This document shows positions 27,694 to 37,556 of a DNA stretch of 64,000 nucleotides, in pieces. The position numbers and the translations under genes are program-made. How positions within the stretch are numbered: position 1 is the first letter of the stretch; each line of letters begins with the position of its first letter. The notes under the pieces were generated by a model, which was given only the letters and a program-made list of their open reading frames with translations, made no database searches and was not told the origin of the DNA. Origin of the DNA: a gamma proteobacterium HTCC2207 (GTDB lineage: Bacteria; Pseudomonadota; Gammaproteobacteria; Pseudomonadales; Porticoccaceae); contig CAJJDA010000010.1 in assembly GCA_905182855.1 (NCBI GenBank), forward strand, positions 62,001 through 126,000, given 5' to 3'.

Positions 27694-28491
27694 TTACTTG
27701 GTAAAACCAAAAAACTTGATCGCCGTGGCGGTGGTTGTCGTCGCTATTTCATCTATGTGTTCCGCTCTAACGGCGGCAATTCCTGATAAAACATGCGCTA
27801 GAAAAGCGGGCTCATTGCGACCGTTTTTAGGTTTCGCCGGCATATTTCTAGGAGTTAAATAGGGCGCATCGGTCTCAAGCATCAGTCTATCGAGCGGTAT
27901 ATTTTTGATGATTTTTTGTAATTCCTGCCCTCGCCTTTCATCACAAATCCAGCCGGTTATGCCAATATGCAAGTCCATATCCAAGTAGCGAAAGAGCGTT
28001 TTTTTGTCGCCGGTAAAGCAATGAATAACGCCGTTGCAGATGTTGTCTCTATAGCTCTGTAACATCTGTATTTGCCTTGGCGCGGCATCACGCTCGTGTA
28101 AGAATAGAGGCATGTTGAACTCAATCGCTAATTCTATATGGGCTTCAAAAGATTTTTCTTGCTGCTTTTCTGTAGACAGTGTGCGGTGGAAATCTAAACC
28201 CGTTTCACCGATGGCTACAACGTATTGGTGAGTGGCTAATTCCCGTAGGGCCGCTAAATTAGAGGGGCTTAGAGTCTTCGCATCATGGGGATGAATTCCA
28301 TTACTGGTTCTACTTCCTGGAAATTGGCTTTCAAATTTTTCGCATATAGCGATCACAGCCCGACTTTCTTCGACAGATGTCCCCGTGAGGATCAGCCGTT
28401 CAATACCCGCGGTTTGGGCGCGCTCAATCACCTGTTCAATATCTTTATCAAAGCGTGAATTGGAAAGGTTAACACCAATATCAATTAGCAT
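27694..28491 (-). CDS. tatD: TatD-family 3'-5' exonuclease / DNase
   Basis: Metal-dependent TIM-barrel nuclease, 265 residues from ATG 28491 (MLIDIGVNLSNSRF); a TTG four codons upstream is open but less likely. Hallmarks: DIGVNL start as in E. coli TatD proper, GIHPHDAKTL, VAIGETGLDFHR, LPLFLHERDA-type segment, VIHCFTGD and LLETDAPYLTPR. It acts in DNA quality control and 3'-5' digestion. Downstream of slt on the same strand, with a 27-base gap. Confidence 0.92.
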   Translation of the reverse strand: MLIDIGVNLSNSRFDKDIEQVIERAQTAGIERLILTGTSVEESRAVIAICEKFESQFPGSRTSNGIHPHDAKTLSPSNLAALRELATHQYVVAIGETGLDFHRTLSTEKQQEKSFEAHIELAIEFNMPLFLHERDAAPRQIQMLQSYRDNICNGVIHCFTGDKKTLFRYLDMDLHIGITGWICDERRGQELQKIIKNIPLDRLMLETDAPYLTPRNMPAKPKNGRNEPAFLAHVLSGIAAVRAEHIDEIATTTTATAIKFFGFTK

Positions 28492-28518
28492 TTTTAGACT
28501 CAATTTGAATAGGATTAA

Positions 28519-30519
28519 TTATAGTAGTTCGTCGCGTTCATATGACTCAAGCATATCGTTGGTCGAGCCTAGTTTACGTGAATAGATCACCGAATACATC
28601 AGTACATTACGGACGTAGCTGCGAGTTTCCTCAAACGGTATAAGGGTCATCCAAATATCAAAAGGTAACTTTCCGGCGCTGTCTTTCTGCCATCGCGATA
28701 CTCGATGGGGCCCTGCATTATAGGCGGCTGTAGCTAAAATCCTATTGTTGCCGAAGCGCTTGATTAAGCCTTTGTAATAATGTGCACCTATTGGCACATT
28801 GGTGTTCACATCATGTAGCTGTCTTTTATTATGATAGGGAATTTTATATTTTCTGGACGTCTCTTTTGCGGTCGCTGGCATCACCTGAATGAGCCCCATA
28901 GCGCCTGCCGGTGATGTCGCTGTCGCATTAAATCCGCTTTCCTGCCGTGCCAAAGCAAATAGCATGTATGCGGGAATTTTCGTTTTTTCAGCAGCCGAAT
29001 TAATTTGCGCGACATAAGCTAGCGGAAAGCGTATTTGAATGTCATCCCACTGTTTGACTGCGCCCAAGCTGGCGATGGCTTTGCTATGCCACTGCCATCG
29101 ATTAGCTAAGACAGCTGCAGCTAACCAGTCCTCGGTGGTAAAGTTGGCTGTCGCCGAACGCCATTCTCGGCTGGCATCTAAACTGAGACCATGAAATAAC
29201 AGTTCTCTGGCTCGCTGCATGGCCGGCTGTCTGCTGAGGTTTACAACGCGTGCCTCGGCGACGTCGACTGGCTGATAGTTTAGATTATACTCCTGTGCTA
29301 ATTTATCACTGGCCAGAAAGCCGTAAAAATCCCGTTCCATCGCAAGAGCTCGTGTCAGTGCCATGAGATTCGCCGTAGACTCGGTAGCCGGCAGTTCTTC
29401 CATGGTGCGTATTGCCCAGTAGCGCCAATTGTTTTTTTCTTTGTTGGCTTGGGGTAATCGCGCTATCCAGCGTTTGACAGCTGGCCAATCAAGGTCTCGC
29501 AGAGCCTCTCGGATGCGCCATTCGGTCAGAGCACCGTCTAATGATTGATTGAGCAAGTCGAGGTGCTTCACAAAATAGCCGTCCGCGGAAGCCTGACGAC
29601 CGTCTTTGTAAAGCCCTTTAATGATCGCGCTAACTATATTGGCTTGGGCGATATGGCTAAACTCATGGGTCTTTTGGTAGTGATTCCAGTGTTTAAGCGC
29701 GCTTGCAGGGTCTTTCCGAGCCAGATGTTTTAAGCCATGCTCAAGAATATTATGTTCATCTGGGCTGCGCTCGGTAAAAGCCTCATATTGGCTCACTCGG
29801 GTCGGCAGGCGATCGACGTTGTAATAGGTGTTGTAGCGTTTCTGATAATGAGGGCTGGTAAAAAAACGCCTTAGATACCGAGCTAACTGATAATTGTGGC
29901 TGATCATGGCCTTATTAAAGCGCTCCCAGGCCCGAGCCTCACTAATGTGGCCACCTCGGATCAACAGGCCAAATAGCTTATCGCAGGTTTTCGGTTGGGA
30001 TTTGCCCTCGGTCCACAGCAGCAGGCCAGCCTGCAACGCCTCTATTTTCTCGCCGAGACGATACTGCGACAGATGAAAATGACATTGGCGACTAGTGTTG
30101 GCGTTGTTAGTAGCGTACGAGTTGAGCGAATAAAAATCGACATAGCTTTGCCAATGACGATGCCTGACCAGATAATCTAGCCAGCGTCCCTGAAGATAAG
30201 CGGCCTTTAGAGTACCCGCGTAATGAGTTAAGTAATTGCGCACCTCTGCACGGCGAGAATAACGCATTCCGGCTATCAGATCGGCATAGAGGAGATAGGG
30301 ATAAAGCGGGTATTCAACTAACGATTGGCGCTGTTTACGCAGTGATTTCCAGTCGCCCTGGCGCGCCAGTTGGAGCGATTTTGTGTAGGCTTGACGCTGT
30401 TTTTTTAAGTCTTCGTTACCAGAATTAATAGCATAGGCATGCGGCAAGAATGTTAGTCCGATTAGGAGTGTGAGCAGTAATATGCACTGCTGCATCAGGG
30501 CGCGGTCTATGCGGGTCAT
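28519..30519 (-). CDS. slt: Soluble lytic murein transglycosylase
   Basis: Periplasmic enzyme that cleaves peptidoglycan glycan strands to 1,6-anhydro muropeptides. Open frame from 30597, but ATG 30519 has AGGAAGG at good spacing and starts a proper signal peptide (MTRIDRALMQQCILLLTLLIG ... PHAYA), giving 666 residues. A long alpha-helical superhelical U/L domain is followed by the SLT catalytic domain with ARQESGF (catalytic glutamate), SPAGAMGLIQVMPATA and TAAYNAGPHRVSRW. Its products feed the same recycling pathway as NagZ encoded further on. Confidence 0.93.
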   Translation of the reverse strand: MTRIDRALMQQCILLLTLLIGLTFLPHAYAINSGNEDLKKQRQAYTKSLQLARQGDWKSLRKQRQSLVEYPLYPYLLYADLIAGMRYSRRAEVRNYLTHYAGTLKAAYLQGRWLDYLVRHRHWQSYVDFYSLNSYATNNANTSRQCHFHLSQYRLGEKIEALQAGLLLWTEGKSQPKTCDKLFGLLIRGGHISEARAWERFNKAMISHNYQLARYLRRFFTSPHYQKRYNTYYNVDRLPTRVSQYEAFTERSPDEHNILEHGLKHLARKDPASALKHWNHYQKTHEFSHIAQANIVSAIIKGLYKDGRQASADGYFVKHLDLLNQSLDGALTEWRIREALRDLDWPAVKRWIARLPQANKEKNNWRYWAIRTMEELPATESTANLMALTRALAMERDFYGFLASDKLAQEYNLNYQPVDVAEARVVNLSRQPAMQRARELLFHGLSLDASREWRSATANFTTEDWLAAAVLANRWQWHSKAIASLGAVKQWDDIQIRFPLAYVAQINSAAEKTKIPAYMLFALARQESGFNATATSPAGAMGLIQVMPATAKETSRKYKIPYHNKRQLHDVNTNVPIGAHYYKGLIKRFGNNRILATAAYNAGPHRVSRWQKDSAGKLPFDIWMTLIPFEETRSYVRNVLMYSVIYSRKLGSTNDMLESYERDELL

Positions 30520-30604
30520 GAGGTGCCTTCCTGTGCGATTTACTGGTCCAGATTTAGACTCTAAATCTAGCATTTCGTCCATCAAATTACGAGTCACATG
30601 CAGA

Positions 30605-31042
30605 TTAATTGTTGGAGATCCTCACTGCCAATACATCGCAGCTGGCTCCGTGGAGCACTGAGCTACTGGTGGATCCAAACACTAGCGCCAAGCCATGGCG
30701 GCCATGGCTGCCAACGACAATAAGATCCATCTGTTGCAAATCGGCCATATTGTGCATCTCTTGCGCTGGATGCCCCAAAATAACATGTTGATTGTCCTCG
30801 CTCACATTTAACTGTGCTGCCAAGGTTGATAGTCGCGTTGCGGCCTGATCCTGGAGTTGCGTCTGAACATCCGAAAGATCTACTAAAATATCGCCGCCAT
30901 AGGTAAATGCTAATGGCTCTAAAACATGGCAGATAGAAATTTTTGTGTCGCTGTGGCTAAAAAGAAACTTGACGCGGTCTATCACTTCCTGTGATTCTGG
31001 CGAAAGATCTAATCCGATTAATATGTGTTTGTACGCAGACAT
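30605..31042 (-). CDS. Universal stress protein UspA family
   Basis: 145 residues, single Usp domain. Start YKHILIGLDLSPESQEV; C-terminal nucleotide-binding pattern VVGSHGRHGLALVFGSTSSSVLHGASCDVLAVR, matching G-2x-G-9x-G(S/T) of ATP-binding Usp proteins. Cytosolic. It lies between slt and a divergent hypothetical gene. Role in stress survival is general to the family. Confidence 0.9.
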   Translation of the reverse strand: MSAYKHILIGLDLSPESQEVIDRVKFLFSHSDTKISICHVLEPLAFTYGGDILVDLSDVQTQLQDQAATRLSTLAAQLNVSEDNQHVILGHPAQEMHNMADLQQMDLIVVGSHGRHGLALVFGSTSSSVLHGASCDVLAVRISNN

Positions 31043-31104
31043 GATTCTAAACCTCGCAATGTAAAGAGTTACCGTATCTCTATAATGCCTAAGAGTCGCA
31101 GGAA

Positions 31105-31590
31105 ATGAACTGGTTTTTAATAGTATTTGGCATTGCTGTCGTCATATCTCCCTTGATGTGGCTTAGACAGTCACCTCAAGCTAAACGCATGACTGAGTTG
31201 CGGGGCATGGCAACTCAGTTATCTATTCAGGTGAGTTTACATCGTCGTCCCGATGCTCGCGAGGATGAAGTCAGCCTTGACTCGGTCTGTTATCGATTGC
31301 CCTGGTTGGATTGGAACGCTAGTGAACGCTGGGTATTGCAGCGATTTAGCCAGCGGGGCTGGGACTCCCATTGCGAGGGATGGCGTTGGACCCAGCACCA
31401 GGCGCATCCAGACTGGGATGACCTGCTGGCGCAACTGATACCGGCGTTGCCGACGGGTGTGAGCGCATTAATTGCCAGCAAAGCGGGTATCGGTATGATT
31501 TGGGATGAGCGTGGTGATGCCCTTGATCTGGAGAAAATCGCGGCCACTTTGCAGCTGCTGCGAGAAAAAAAAGCAGAAATATGTCATTGA
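31105..31590 (+). CDS. Conserved hypothetical membrane-anchored protein upstream of topA
   Basis: 161 residues with one N-terminal membrane segment (about 3-20, WFLIVFGIAVVISPLMWL) and a soluble tail rich in Trp (RLPWLDWNASERWVLQRF, GWRWTQHQ). I recognise no domain. Pseudomonas has a similar-sized protein of unknown function in the same place before topA, so it looks like a conserved neighbour. TATAAT (about 31080-31085) may be its -10. The AGGAA just before ATG is unusually close. Confidence 0.75.
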   Translation: MNWFLIVFGIAVVISPLMWLRQSPQAKRMTELRGMATQLSIQVSLHRRPDAREDEVSLDSVCYRLPWLDWNASERWVLQRFSQRGWDSHCEGWRWTQHQAHPDWDDLLAQLIPALPTGVSALIASKAGIGMIWDERGDALDLEKIAATLQLLREKKAEICH

Positions 31591-31718
31591 TGCTTGACCT
31601 GAGGGCAGACGAACACGTATATATGCCGAACCGGTGTGCTGCAAATCGGCCAGATCATTTACTGTGAGTACCGTTTTTAGATTCTATACGGTGCCGTATT
31701 TAAGGAATTAAGTTCTAT

Positions 31719-34379
31719 ATGGGCAAGTCTTTAGTTATTGTGGAATCGCCAGCCAAGGCTAAAACAATTAATCGTTATCTTGGCGATGACTTTATTGTTA
31801 AGTCCAGTGTTGGTCATATTCGTGATCTCCCCACTGGGGCCAACCGCATCACCACTGACCCTAAGGAGCGCGCTCGACAGGCCGCGGTGACGCGTAAGTT
31901 GTCACCTGAAGATAAGGTTATTCACCGTGAAAAGAAGGCTAAATCCCAGCTTATTAATAGTATGGGTATTGATCCGGACAATGATTGGAAAGCCGAGTAT
32001 GCGACGCTTCCGGGTAAAGAGAAGGTCGTAGCTGAACTGAAGAAGCTAGCTAAGGATGCTGACACTGTGTATCTCGCGACGGATATGGATCGCGAGGGAG
32101 AAGCTATTGCTTGGCACCTGACTCAGGTGATTGGCGGTGATGACAGCCGCTACAAGCGCGTGGTGTTTAATGAAATCACCAAAAATGCTATTAAGAAAGC
32201 CTTTGAGAAGCCCGGGGTACTCAACACCGCTCGTGTGGATGCTCAGCAGGCGCGGCGCTTCCTCGATCGCGTGGTCGGCTTTATGGTATCGCCACTGCTA
32301 TGGGAAAAGGTGGGGCGAGGGCTTTCAGCTGGCAGAGTGCAGTCGGTAGCCCTAAAGCTAGTGGTCGAGCGCGAGCGAGAGATCCGCGCTTTTATTCCAG
32401 AGGAGTACTGGACTGTTCAAGCGGATCTAGAACCCCGTGAGCAAGACGAGGGCGATGAATTAAAGGTTCGTTTCGATGTTAGGCGCCAAGATGGTAAGGC
32501 GTTTCGCCCAGTCAATAAAGTTGAAGCAGACACCGCGTTAGCCGCATTGCGCTTAGCAGATTATGCGGTGAGTAAGCGCGAGGACAAGCCGACTAAGTCA
32601 AAGCCTTCGGCACCTTTTATTACCTCGACATTACAGCAAGCGTCCAGTACGCGTTTGGGTTTTGGGGTTAAGAAGACAATGATGATGGCCCAGCGTCTTT
32701 ATGAGGCGGGTTATATTACCTATATGAGAACGGATTCCACGCATTTAGGGCAGGACGCAGTGACGAGCTGCCGTGAATATATTCAACAGCATCATGGTGC
32801 TAAGTATCTACCAGAAGCGCCGATCGTTTATAGTAGCAAGTCAGGCGCACAAGAAGCCCACGAGGCCATCAGACCCTCGAATGTCGATATCCGGCCCGGC
32901 AGCCTAGATGATATGGAAGTAGATGCTCGTCGCCTCTACCAGCTTATCTGGCAGCAGTTTGTTGCCTGCCAGATGACTAACGCGGAGTTTACTGCAACGA
33001 CTATCACCGTTTCCGCTGGAGGCTTCGATTTGGCCGCCAAGGGTAGGGTGACTCGTTTTGATGGCTATCTCGCCGTAATGCCGGCGAAAAGCGCTAAAGA
33101 CGAAGATGACGAATTACCGGATCTGCAGCAGGGTGATCTAATGAGTATGCTGCTGTTGATTCCTCAGCAGCACTTTACCAAGCCTTCGGCACGGTTCTCT
33201 GAGGCAGCGCTGGTCAAAGAACTCGAAAAGCGGGGTGTTGGGCGACCCTCAACTTATGCATCTATTATTTCTACGATTCAAGATCGCGGTTATGTGCGCA
33301 TTGAGAACAAGCGAATTTTTGCTGAGAAAATTGGCGATATAGTTACCGACCGTCTATCGGAGAACTTCACCGATCTTATGGATTACGGCTTTACCGCCAC
33401 TATGGAGGAACGTCTGGATGAGGTGGCGGAGGGTAAGCTGAACTGGAAGCAGCTGCTTAATAGTTTTTATAAAGATTTGAGCGAACGGGTCAGTAAAGCC
33501 AAAGAGCTAGACGGTGGCATGCGGCCTAATACACCCTCTGAGACCGCGATTGTCTGTGCTAAGTGTGCACGTCCAATGATGATCAGAACAGCCGGTACAG
33601 GCGTTTTTCTGGGCTGCTCAGGCTATGCGCTGCCGCCCAAGGAGCGCTGTAAGCATACGGTGAACCTTACCGCTGGCGACGAGGCGGTTAATATCGACGA
33701 AGACGATGAGGCTGAGTCAAAATTATTGCTACACAGGCATCGCTGCAAATTATGCAATACGTCAATGGACAGCTATCTTTTGGATGAAACACGCAAGTTA
33801 CATGTCTGTGGTAATAACCCAGACTGTATTGGCCATGAAGTGGAAATGGGTCAGTATGTAATCAAGGGCTATGAAGGCCCGCTGATAGAATGTGATAAAT
33901 GCGCTAGCGATATGCAGCTTAAAACTGGTCGGTTCGGTAAATATTTTGGCTGCACCGGAGAAAACACCGAGGGTCTCCCCTGCAAGAATACGCGCAAGTT
34001 ACTGCGTAATGGCGAAGCGGCACCGCCAAAGGTTGACCCAATCTCTATGCCAGAACTTCGCTGTGTTAAGGTCGAGGACTACTATGTATTGCGCGACGGT
34101 GCCTCGGGAATTTTCCTCGCGGCAAGCCAATACCCGCGCCATCGTGAAACCCGTGCGCCAACGGTTACCGAGTTGCTGCCCTACAAGGCGCAGATCGATG
34201 AGAAATACCAATTCTTACTCACGGCACCGGTGTTAGATCCTGATGGCAAGACTACAGTGATCCGATACAGTCGTAAAACCAAAGAGCAGTATGTCCGCAG
34301 CGAAGATGATGGCAAGCCTACTGGTTGGAGTGCTTATTATAGCGGTGGCAGTTGGAAGGCTACTGCGAAAGGTAAGTAA
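31719..34379 (+). CDS. topA: DNA topoisomerase I
   Basis: Relaxes negative supercoils. 886 residues. The TOPRIM domain at the N-terminus has [13 protein letters not shown] and DMDREGEA (122-129); the active-site tyrosine is Tyr335 in YMRTDST. The C-terminal part has three four-cysteine zinc ribbons (CAKC...CKHT; CKLC...CGNNPDC; CDKC...[11 protein letters not shown]) and then a zinc-free basic tail ending [10 protein letters not shown] small palindrome TACGG-TG-CCGTA lies about 25 bases before the start. Followed after 5 bases by the DUF6586 gene, a conserved pairing in Pseudomonas-like genomes. Confidence 0.97.
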   Translation: MGKSLVIVESPAKAKTINRYLGDDFIVKSSVGHIRDLPTGANRITTDPKERARQAAVTRKLSPEDKVIHREKKAKSQLINSMGIDPDNDWKAEYATLPGKEKVVAELKKLAKDADTVYLATDMDREGEAIAWHLTQVIGGDDSRYKRVVFNEITKNAIKKAFEKPGVLNTARVDAQQARRFLDRVVGFMVSPLLWEKVGRGLSAGRVQSVALKLVVEREREIRAFIPEEYWTVQADLEPREQDEGDELKVRFDVRRQDGKAFRPVNKVEADTALAALRLADYAVSKREDKPTKSKPSAPFITSTLQQASSTRLGFGVKKTMMMAQRLYEAGYITYMRTDSTHLGQDAVTSCREYIQQHHGAKYLPEAPIVYSSKSGAQEAHEAIRPSNVDIRPGSLDDMEVDARRLYQLIWQQFVACQMTNAEFTATTITVSAGGFDLAAKGRVTRFDGYLAVMPAKSAKDEDDELPDLQQGDLMSMLLLIPQQHFTKPSARFSEAALVKELEKRGVGRPSTYASIISTIQDRGYVRIENKRIFAEKIGDIVTDRLSENFTDLMDYGFTATMEERLDEVAEGKLNWKQLLNSFYKDLSERVSKAKELDGGMRPNTPSETAIVCAKCARPMMIRTAGTGVFLGCSGYALPPKERCKHTVNLTAGDEAVNIDEDDEAESKLLLHRHRCKLCNTSMDSYLLDETRKLHVCGNNPDCIGHEVEMGQYVIKGYEGPLIECDKCASDMQLKTGRFGKYFGCTGENTEGLPCKNTRKLLRNGEAAPPKVDPISMPELRCVKVEDYYVLRDGASGIFLAASQYPRHRETRAPTVTELLPYKAQIDEKYQFLLTAPVLDPDGKTTVIRYSRKTKEQYVRSEDDGKPTGWSAYYSGGSWKATAKGK

Positions 34380-34384
34380 CCAGC

Positions 34385-34903
34385 ATGGCACTGTCTATTT
34401 ATCTATCAGCCGTGAATCAAAAATTACTGTTTACTAAGCGACTGCTGGCTACGGAACTCAAGGTTTCACTGACGGGTCATCAGGACATCCATCAGGCCAC
34501 GGCAATTGCACAGTCTGCTACATTGCAGTTGGAGCGTGCCTGGTATTGGCATCTTCAGGATGTTGCCTGTAATTATAAACTACAGGATCCCGAGGCGGTT
34601 GACTGTGCCTCGTCACTGGTTGCTCTGCTGGCGGATGAGGGTAAATCGCCAGGGGAAGCGATTGAATTGAACAATCTCGCTTCAGATGAGAACTCATGGG
34701 TATCGGCGCTACTGTATGCCCATGACCACCTCTATGTGCGCCCTATCGCTCGCAAAGCCGAGATGGACGCGGAGCGGCTACCCATGGTCGCCGTAGATAT
34801 CGGCGGTGATTCCATTGATTGGGATATCGAGCAGGCACTCGACTGGCTCAATCAGATGGAGGAATTGATTGAACGGCAGCGAGATATGATGATAGAGTTT
34901 TAA
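34385..34903 (+). CDS. DUF6586-family protein
   Basis: 172 residues, cytosolic, mostly helical. It begins MALSIYLSAVNQKLLFTKRLL and ends with an acidic helix DIEQALDWLNQMEELIERQRDMM. This matches the small protein I recall next to topA and lexA in Pseudomonas, now called DUF6586; function unknown. Co-transcribed with topA (5-base gap). Confidence 0.8.
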   Translation: MALSIYLSAVNQKLLFTKRLLATELKVSLTGHQDIHQATAIAQSATLQLERAWYWHLQDVACNYKLQDPEAVDCASSLVALLADEGKSPGEAIELNNLASDENSWVSALLYAHDHLYVRPIARKAEMDAERLPMVAVDIGGDSIDWDIEQALDWLNQMEELIERQRDMMIEF

Positions 34904-34983
34904 GACTCAGCTATCCTTAGGTTAACAGTGCGCGCTAGACCTGCTAGAATTGCGCTGAAGCAGTAAAATTATTGGAATCACCT

Positions 34984-35229
34984 ATGCCCCTTACGGAATT
35001 TGAATTAATCATGTTAGATGATGGAGAAGTTGCTCTGCAGCGCTCTGGCACCGACGAGACCTTAGTGCGCATTACCTTCTCTGAGGAAGTTCTCGACTAC
35101 TTGGATGGTAAGCATATAGAAGTCGCCAAAAGTATGATGGATGCTGGTATTCAAACAGCCTTTGAGCTTAATGAAGAGTCCGCGCCAATGGCCTCCGATA
35201 CTGATGAAAAACGCAATATTCTACACTAA
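34984..35229 (+). CDS. Small hypothetical protein
   Basis: 81 residues from ATG 34984 ([20 protein letters not shown]); a TTG 12 bases upstream is open too. Acidic, with no membrane segment or cysteine. I do not recognise a domain. It sits 2 bases before the ferredoxin-like gene, and both point the same way, so they are probably one unit. TAGAAT upstream (about 34945) is a possible -10. Confidence 0.7.
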   Translation: MPLTEFELIMLDDGEVALQRSGTDETLVRITFSEEVLDYLDGKHIEVAKSMMDAGIQTAFELNEESAPMASDTDEKRNILH

Positions 35230-35231
35230 AT

Positions 35232-35588
35232 ATGACCGACATTAATGCGTTAGAACAGCTTGCCGATCAACGTAAAGTTTCATCATTTCGACAGCATCTG
35301 CTGCTTTGCACGGCGGGCAAATGCGCGCCTGCGGTCGAGGCTAACGCCTCATGGGAATATCTTAAACGTCGTATCCGTGAGTTGGGGCTGCTCGATGTTG
35401 ACTCAGGCGTCTACCGTTCTAAAGTAGACTGTTTGAGAATTTGCCGGCAGGGACCCATTATGCTCAGCTATCCCGATGGAACCTGGTACCACAGCTGCAC
35501 ACCAGAGGTTATTGAGCGTATTTTGCAAGAGCATGTGCTTGAAGGAAAGCCGGTAGCTGACTACCGCTTTGCTAATACTTCGATTTAA
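35232..35588 (+). CDS. Thioredoxin-like (2Fe-2S) ferredoxin
   Basis: 118 residues. Cysteines in [11 protein letters not shown] and [11 protein letters not shown] give the C-x4-C ... C-x3-C spacing of thioredoxin-fold [2Fe-2S] ferredoxins, and [19 protein letters not shown] is also a hallmark. Electron carrier, partner unknown. Convergent with lexA, whose stop lies 27 bases downstream. Confidence 0.85.
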   Translation: MTDINALEQLADQRKVSSFRQHLLLCTAGKCAPAVEANASWEYLKRRIRELGLLDVDSGVYRSKVDCLRICRQGPIMLSYPDGTWYHSCTPEVIERILQEHVLEGKPVADYRFANTSI

Positions 35589-35614
35589 CTGCTGGCTGCG
35601 AGATGACTCTTCTC

Positions 35615-36220
35615 TTAGATAGTCACCCTAACAACGCCCACAGCCAGTCCTTCAATAGCAAACTCCTGAGCTCTCAAATCAACGATTATTGGCGAGTAGT
35701 CACGATTTTCCGGCAGCAGATGTATCTCATGCTTGCTGCGAGTATGCTTGAGTCGCTTGACCGTCACATCGCCGTCGACTCGAGCCACTACAATCTGCTG
35801 ATTCTCAGCAGTCGGCTGCTGATGCACGGCAAGCAGATCACCATCCATAATGCCGACATCAACCATGCTCTGACCCTGTACTCGTAAAAAGTAATCGGCA
35901 TGGGGGTGAAAGGTACTGGACGGGATCTCTCGATAGTCCTCAATATTCTGTTCGGCTAAGATTGGCTCACCGGCAGCAACCCGTCCAACAATAGGTATGC
36001 CGTTAAATTGCTCCACCACTCGGATACCTCTAGAAGCACCAGGAATCATCTCTATTACGCCCTTACGCGCCAGTGCCCTAAGATGGTCTTCTGCTGCGTT
36101 CGCCGAGCGGAAGCCCAATGACTGGGCTATTTCTGCCCTTGTTGGCGGGTAGCCGGTGTCTTCTAGGTTCGCTTTGATTAAATCAAAGATTTGTTGCTGT
36201 CGAGCGGTCAGACGTTCCAT
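35615..36220 (-). CDS. lexA: SOS-response repressor LexA
   Basis: 201 residues from ATG 36220 ([15 protein letters not shown]), which has GGAG at proper spacing; the frame is open to 36334 but the added residues are not family-like. N-terminal winged helix-turn-helix (about 1-65), self-cleavage bond Ala83-Gly84 in VAAGEPIL, catalytic Ser118 (GQSMVDVGI) and Lys155 (VTVKRLK). Its own promoter carries an exact LexA box, so it represses itself. It controls DNA-damage genes. Confidence 0.96.
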   Translation of the reverse strand: MERLTARQQQIFDLIKANLEDTGYPPTRAEIAQSLGFRSANAAEDHLRALARKGVIEMIPGASRGIRVVEQFNGIPIVGRVAAGEPILAEQNIEDYREIPSSTFHPHADYFLRVQGQSMVDVGIMDGDLLAVHQQPTAENQQIVVARVDGDVTVKRLKHTRSKHEIHLLPENRDYSPIIVDLRAQEFAIEGLAVGVVRVTI

Positions 36221-36243
36221 AGAATACTCCTTTTGTCGAATGC

Positions 36244-36259
36244 CTGTAATTATATACAG
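36244..36259. promoter_or_regulatory. LexA operator (SOS box)
   Basis: CTGTAATTATATACAG at 36244-36259 matches the gammaproteobacterial consensus CTGT-N8-ACAG exactly. It lies 24 bases upstream of the lexA ATG and 55 bases upstream of the divergent LOG-family ATG. Confidence 0.9.
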
Positions 36260-36313
36260 TATGCGTAGTTTGGCAAGTATTACTATAGTGAAGTAAATAA
36301 TAGGGGTAAACAG

Positions 36314-36973
36314 ATGTTCGAAGCAAAGGTTCAAGAGGCGTGGCGTGTACTGCGTATTCAGTCGGAATTAGTGGCTGGAACTGACAAATTACTGAAGACG
36401 GGTGCAGCGGTAACGGTGTTTGGGGGAGCCCGGTTTGAGCCGGACACTGAGTCTTATCGACAGGCGGAGAGGTTGGGAGAACTGCTGGGCAGCGCCGGAG
36501 TGCCTGTGATTACTGGCGGTGGGCCAGGTATCATGGAGGCGGCGAATAAAGGTTGTTTTTCGACTACGGCTCAGTCGGTAGGCCTGAATATTGATTTGCC
36601 TTTTGAGCAAACGAGTAATCCTTTTCAGGACCTTTCGTTGGAGTTCCGTTACTTTTTTGTACGCAAGTATCTCTTTGTGAAACATGCTGTAGGGTTTGTC
36701 ATATTCCCTGGTGGTTACGGTACCTTGGATGAGCTTTTTGAAGCTCTGACGCTAGTGCAGACTGGCAAAATGGAGCCTTTCCCTATTGTTCTTGTGGGCG
36801 TCGACTACTGGCAGGGGTTGGTAGATTGGATGACGCAGCGCATGTTGGCGCAGGGCTGCATTTCACCGGATGAGCTGAATTTATTTCAGCTAGTCGACAC
36901 CAGTGATGAGGCTGCGCAGATAATACTGAGCCATATCCATGCAGAAAGTGCGAAGCTAGTAGTGTCAGACTAG
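36314..36973 (+). CDS. LOG-family protein (TIGR00730, cytokinin riboside 5'-monophosphate phosphoribohydrolase type)
   Basis: 219 residues with a Rossmann-like fold. The family motif PGGxGTxxE is present ([15 protein letters not shown]), preceded by [17 protein letters not shown], the other LOG signature. Such proteins hydrolyse nucleoside 5'-monophosphates to base and ribose 5-phosphate; the earlier name lysine decarboxylase is wrong. Start at ATG 36314 with GGGG upstream. It shares the lexA intergenic region, so SOS control is possible but unproved. Confidence 0.9.
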   Translation: MFEAKVQEAWRVLRIQSELVAGTDKLLKTGAAVTVFGGARFEPDTESYRQAERLGELLGSAGVPVITGGGPGIMEAANKGCFSTTAQSVGLNIDLPFEQTSNPFQDLSLEFRYFFVRKYLFVKHAVGFVIFPGGYGTLDELFEALTLVQTGKMEPFPIVLVGVDYWQGLVDWMTQRMLAQGCISPDELNLFQLVDTSDEAAQIILSHIHAESAKLVVSD

Positions 36974-37290
36974 TTAACATCATCCCAGTCAAATCCAGCG
37001 TCCAGTCCCAAATCAGTCAGCGAATCTGCCTCTATCCCTAGGCTGATAATACTGTCGGAAAAAAACCGCTCGTGGATACTGAGATTCATGGAATCACCTG
37101 AGTCGTCTGGTGCATTGACACGTATCAGCGACATCTGAGCCCAGTCGTTTAAATCGATGTCGGTAATGTCTCCACCCTCGTATCGAATGTCGATAGTGGC
37201 GCTAGTATCATCGATGGCGATAATCTCAAACAGTTGATTGATCGCGGTGTCCTGATACCAGGCGCCAGTGGAAGGAATATGAATCGCCAT
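36970..37290 (-). CDS. DUF6763-like small acidic protein
   Basis: 106 residues from ATG 37290 (MAIHIPSTGAWYQDTAINQLFEI) with GGAG 7 bases upstream. The centre reads like a small beta-rich domain (IAIDDTSATIDIRYEGGDITDIDLNDW), with a strongly acidic C-terminal part. The family name is from memory of Pseudomonas relatives near nagZ. It overlaps the LOG gene stop by 4 bases, convergently. Confidence 0.72.
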   Translation of the reverse strand: MAIHIPSTGAWYQDTAINQLFEIIAIDDTSATIDIRYEGGDITDIDLNDWAQMSLIRVNAPDDSGDSMNLSIHERFFSDSIISLGIEADSLTDLGLDAGFDWDDVN

Positions 37291-37556
37291 AATCATTCTC
37301 CGAATAATTCTACAGAAACTATAAAATATCACCAAGCGGGAAAGATGCATTGTCGGGGGTGGGCAGCTAATGTTCATAGTTAGCGTAGATTATTTATGTG
37401 TATTTTTAGATAAACAGCTTAACTGTCTATAAAGTATAGAGTTATTTTTGTCGTGCTGAATTCCAATAAATGGGTAAAATGCTCTAATGGAATAGCAGCC
37501 TTTGCTTTAAAAATAGATTGGTCTAAAAAACCACATCATTATTGATACAGGAACTT

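Noticed and set aside
31561..31718. TACGG-TG-CCGTA palindrome before topA as a regulator site
   Set aside because: Only five bases per arm and no known protein to match; likely chance.
36970..37556. Second LexA box near nagZ (ACAG...CTGT around 37420)
   Set aside because: The arms are in the reverse order and spacing (ACAG-N5-CTGT), not CTGT-N8-ACAG.
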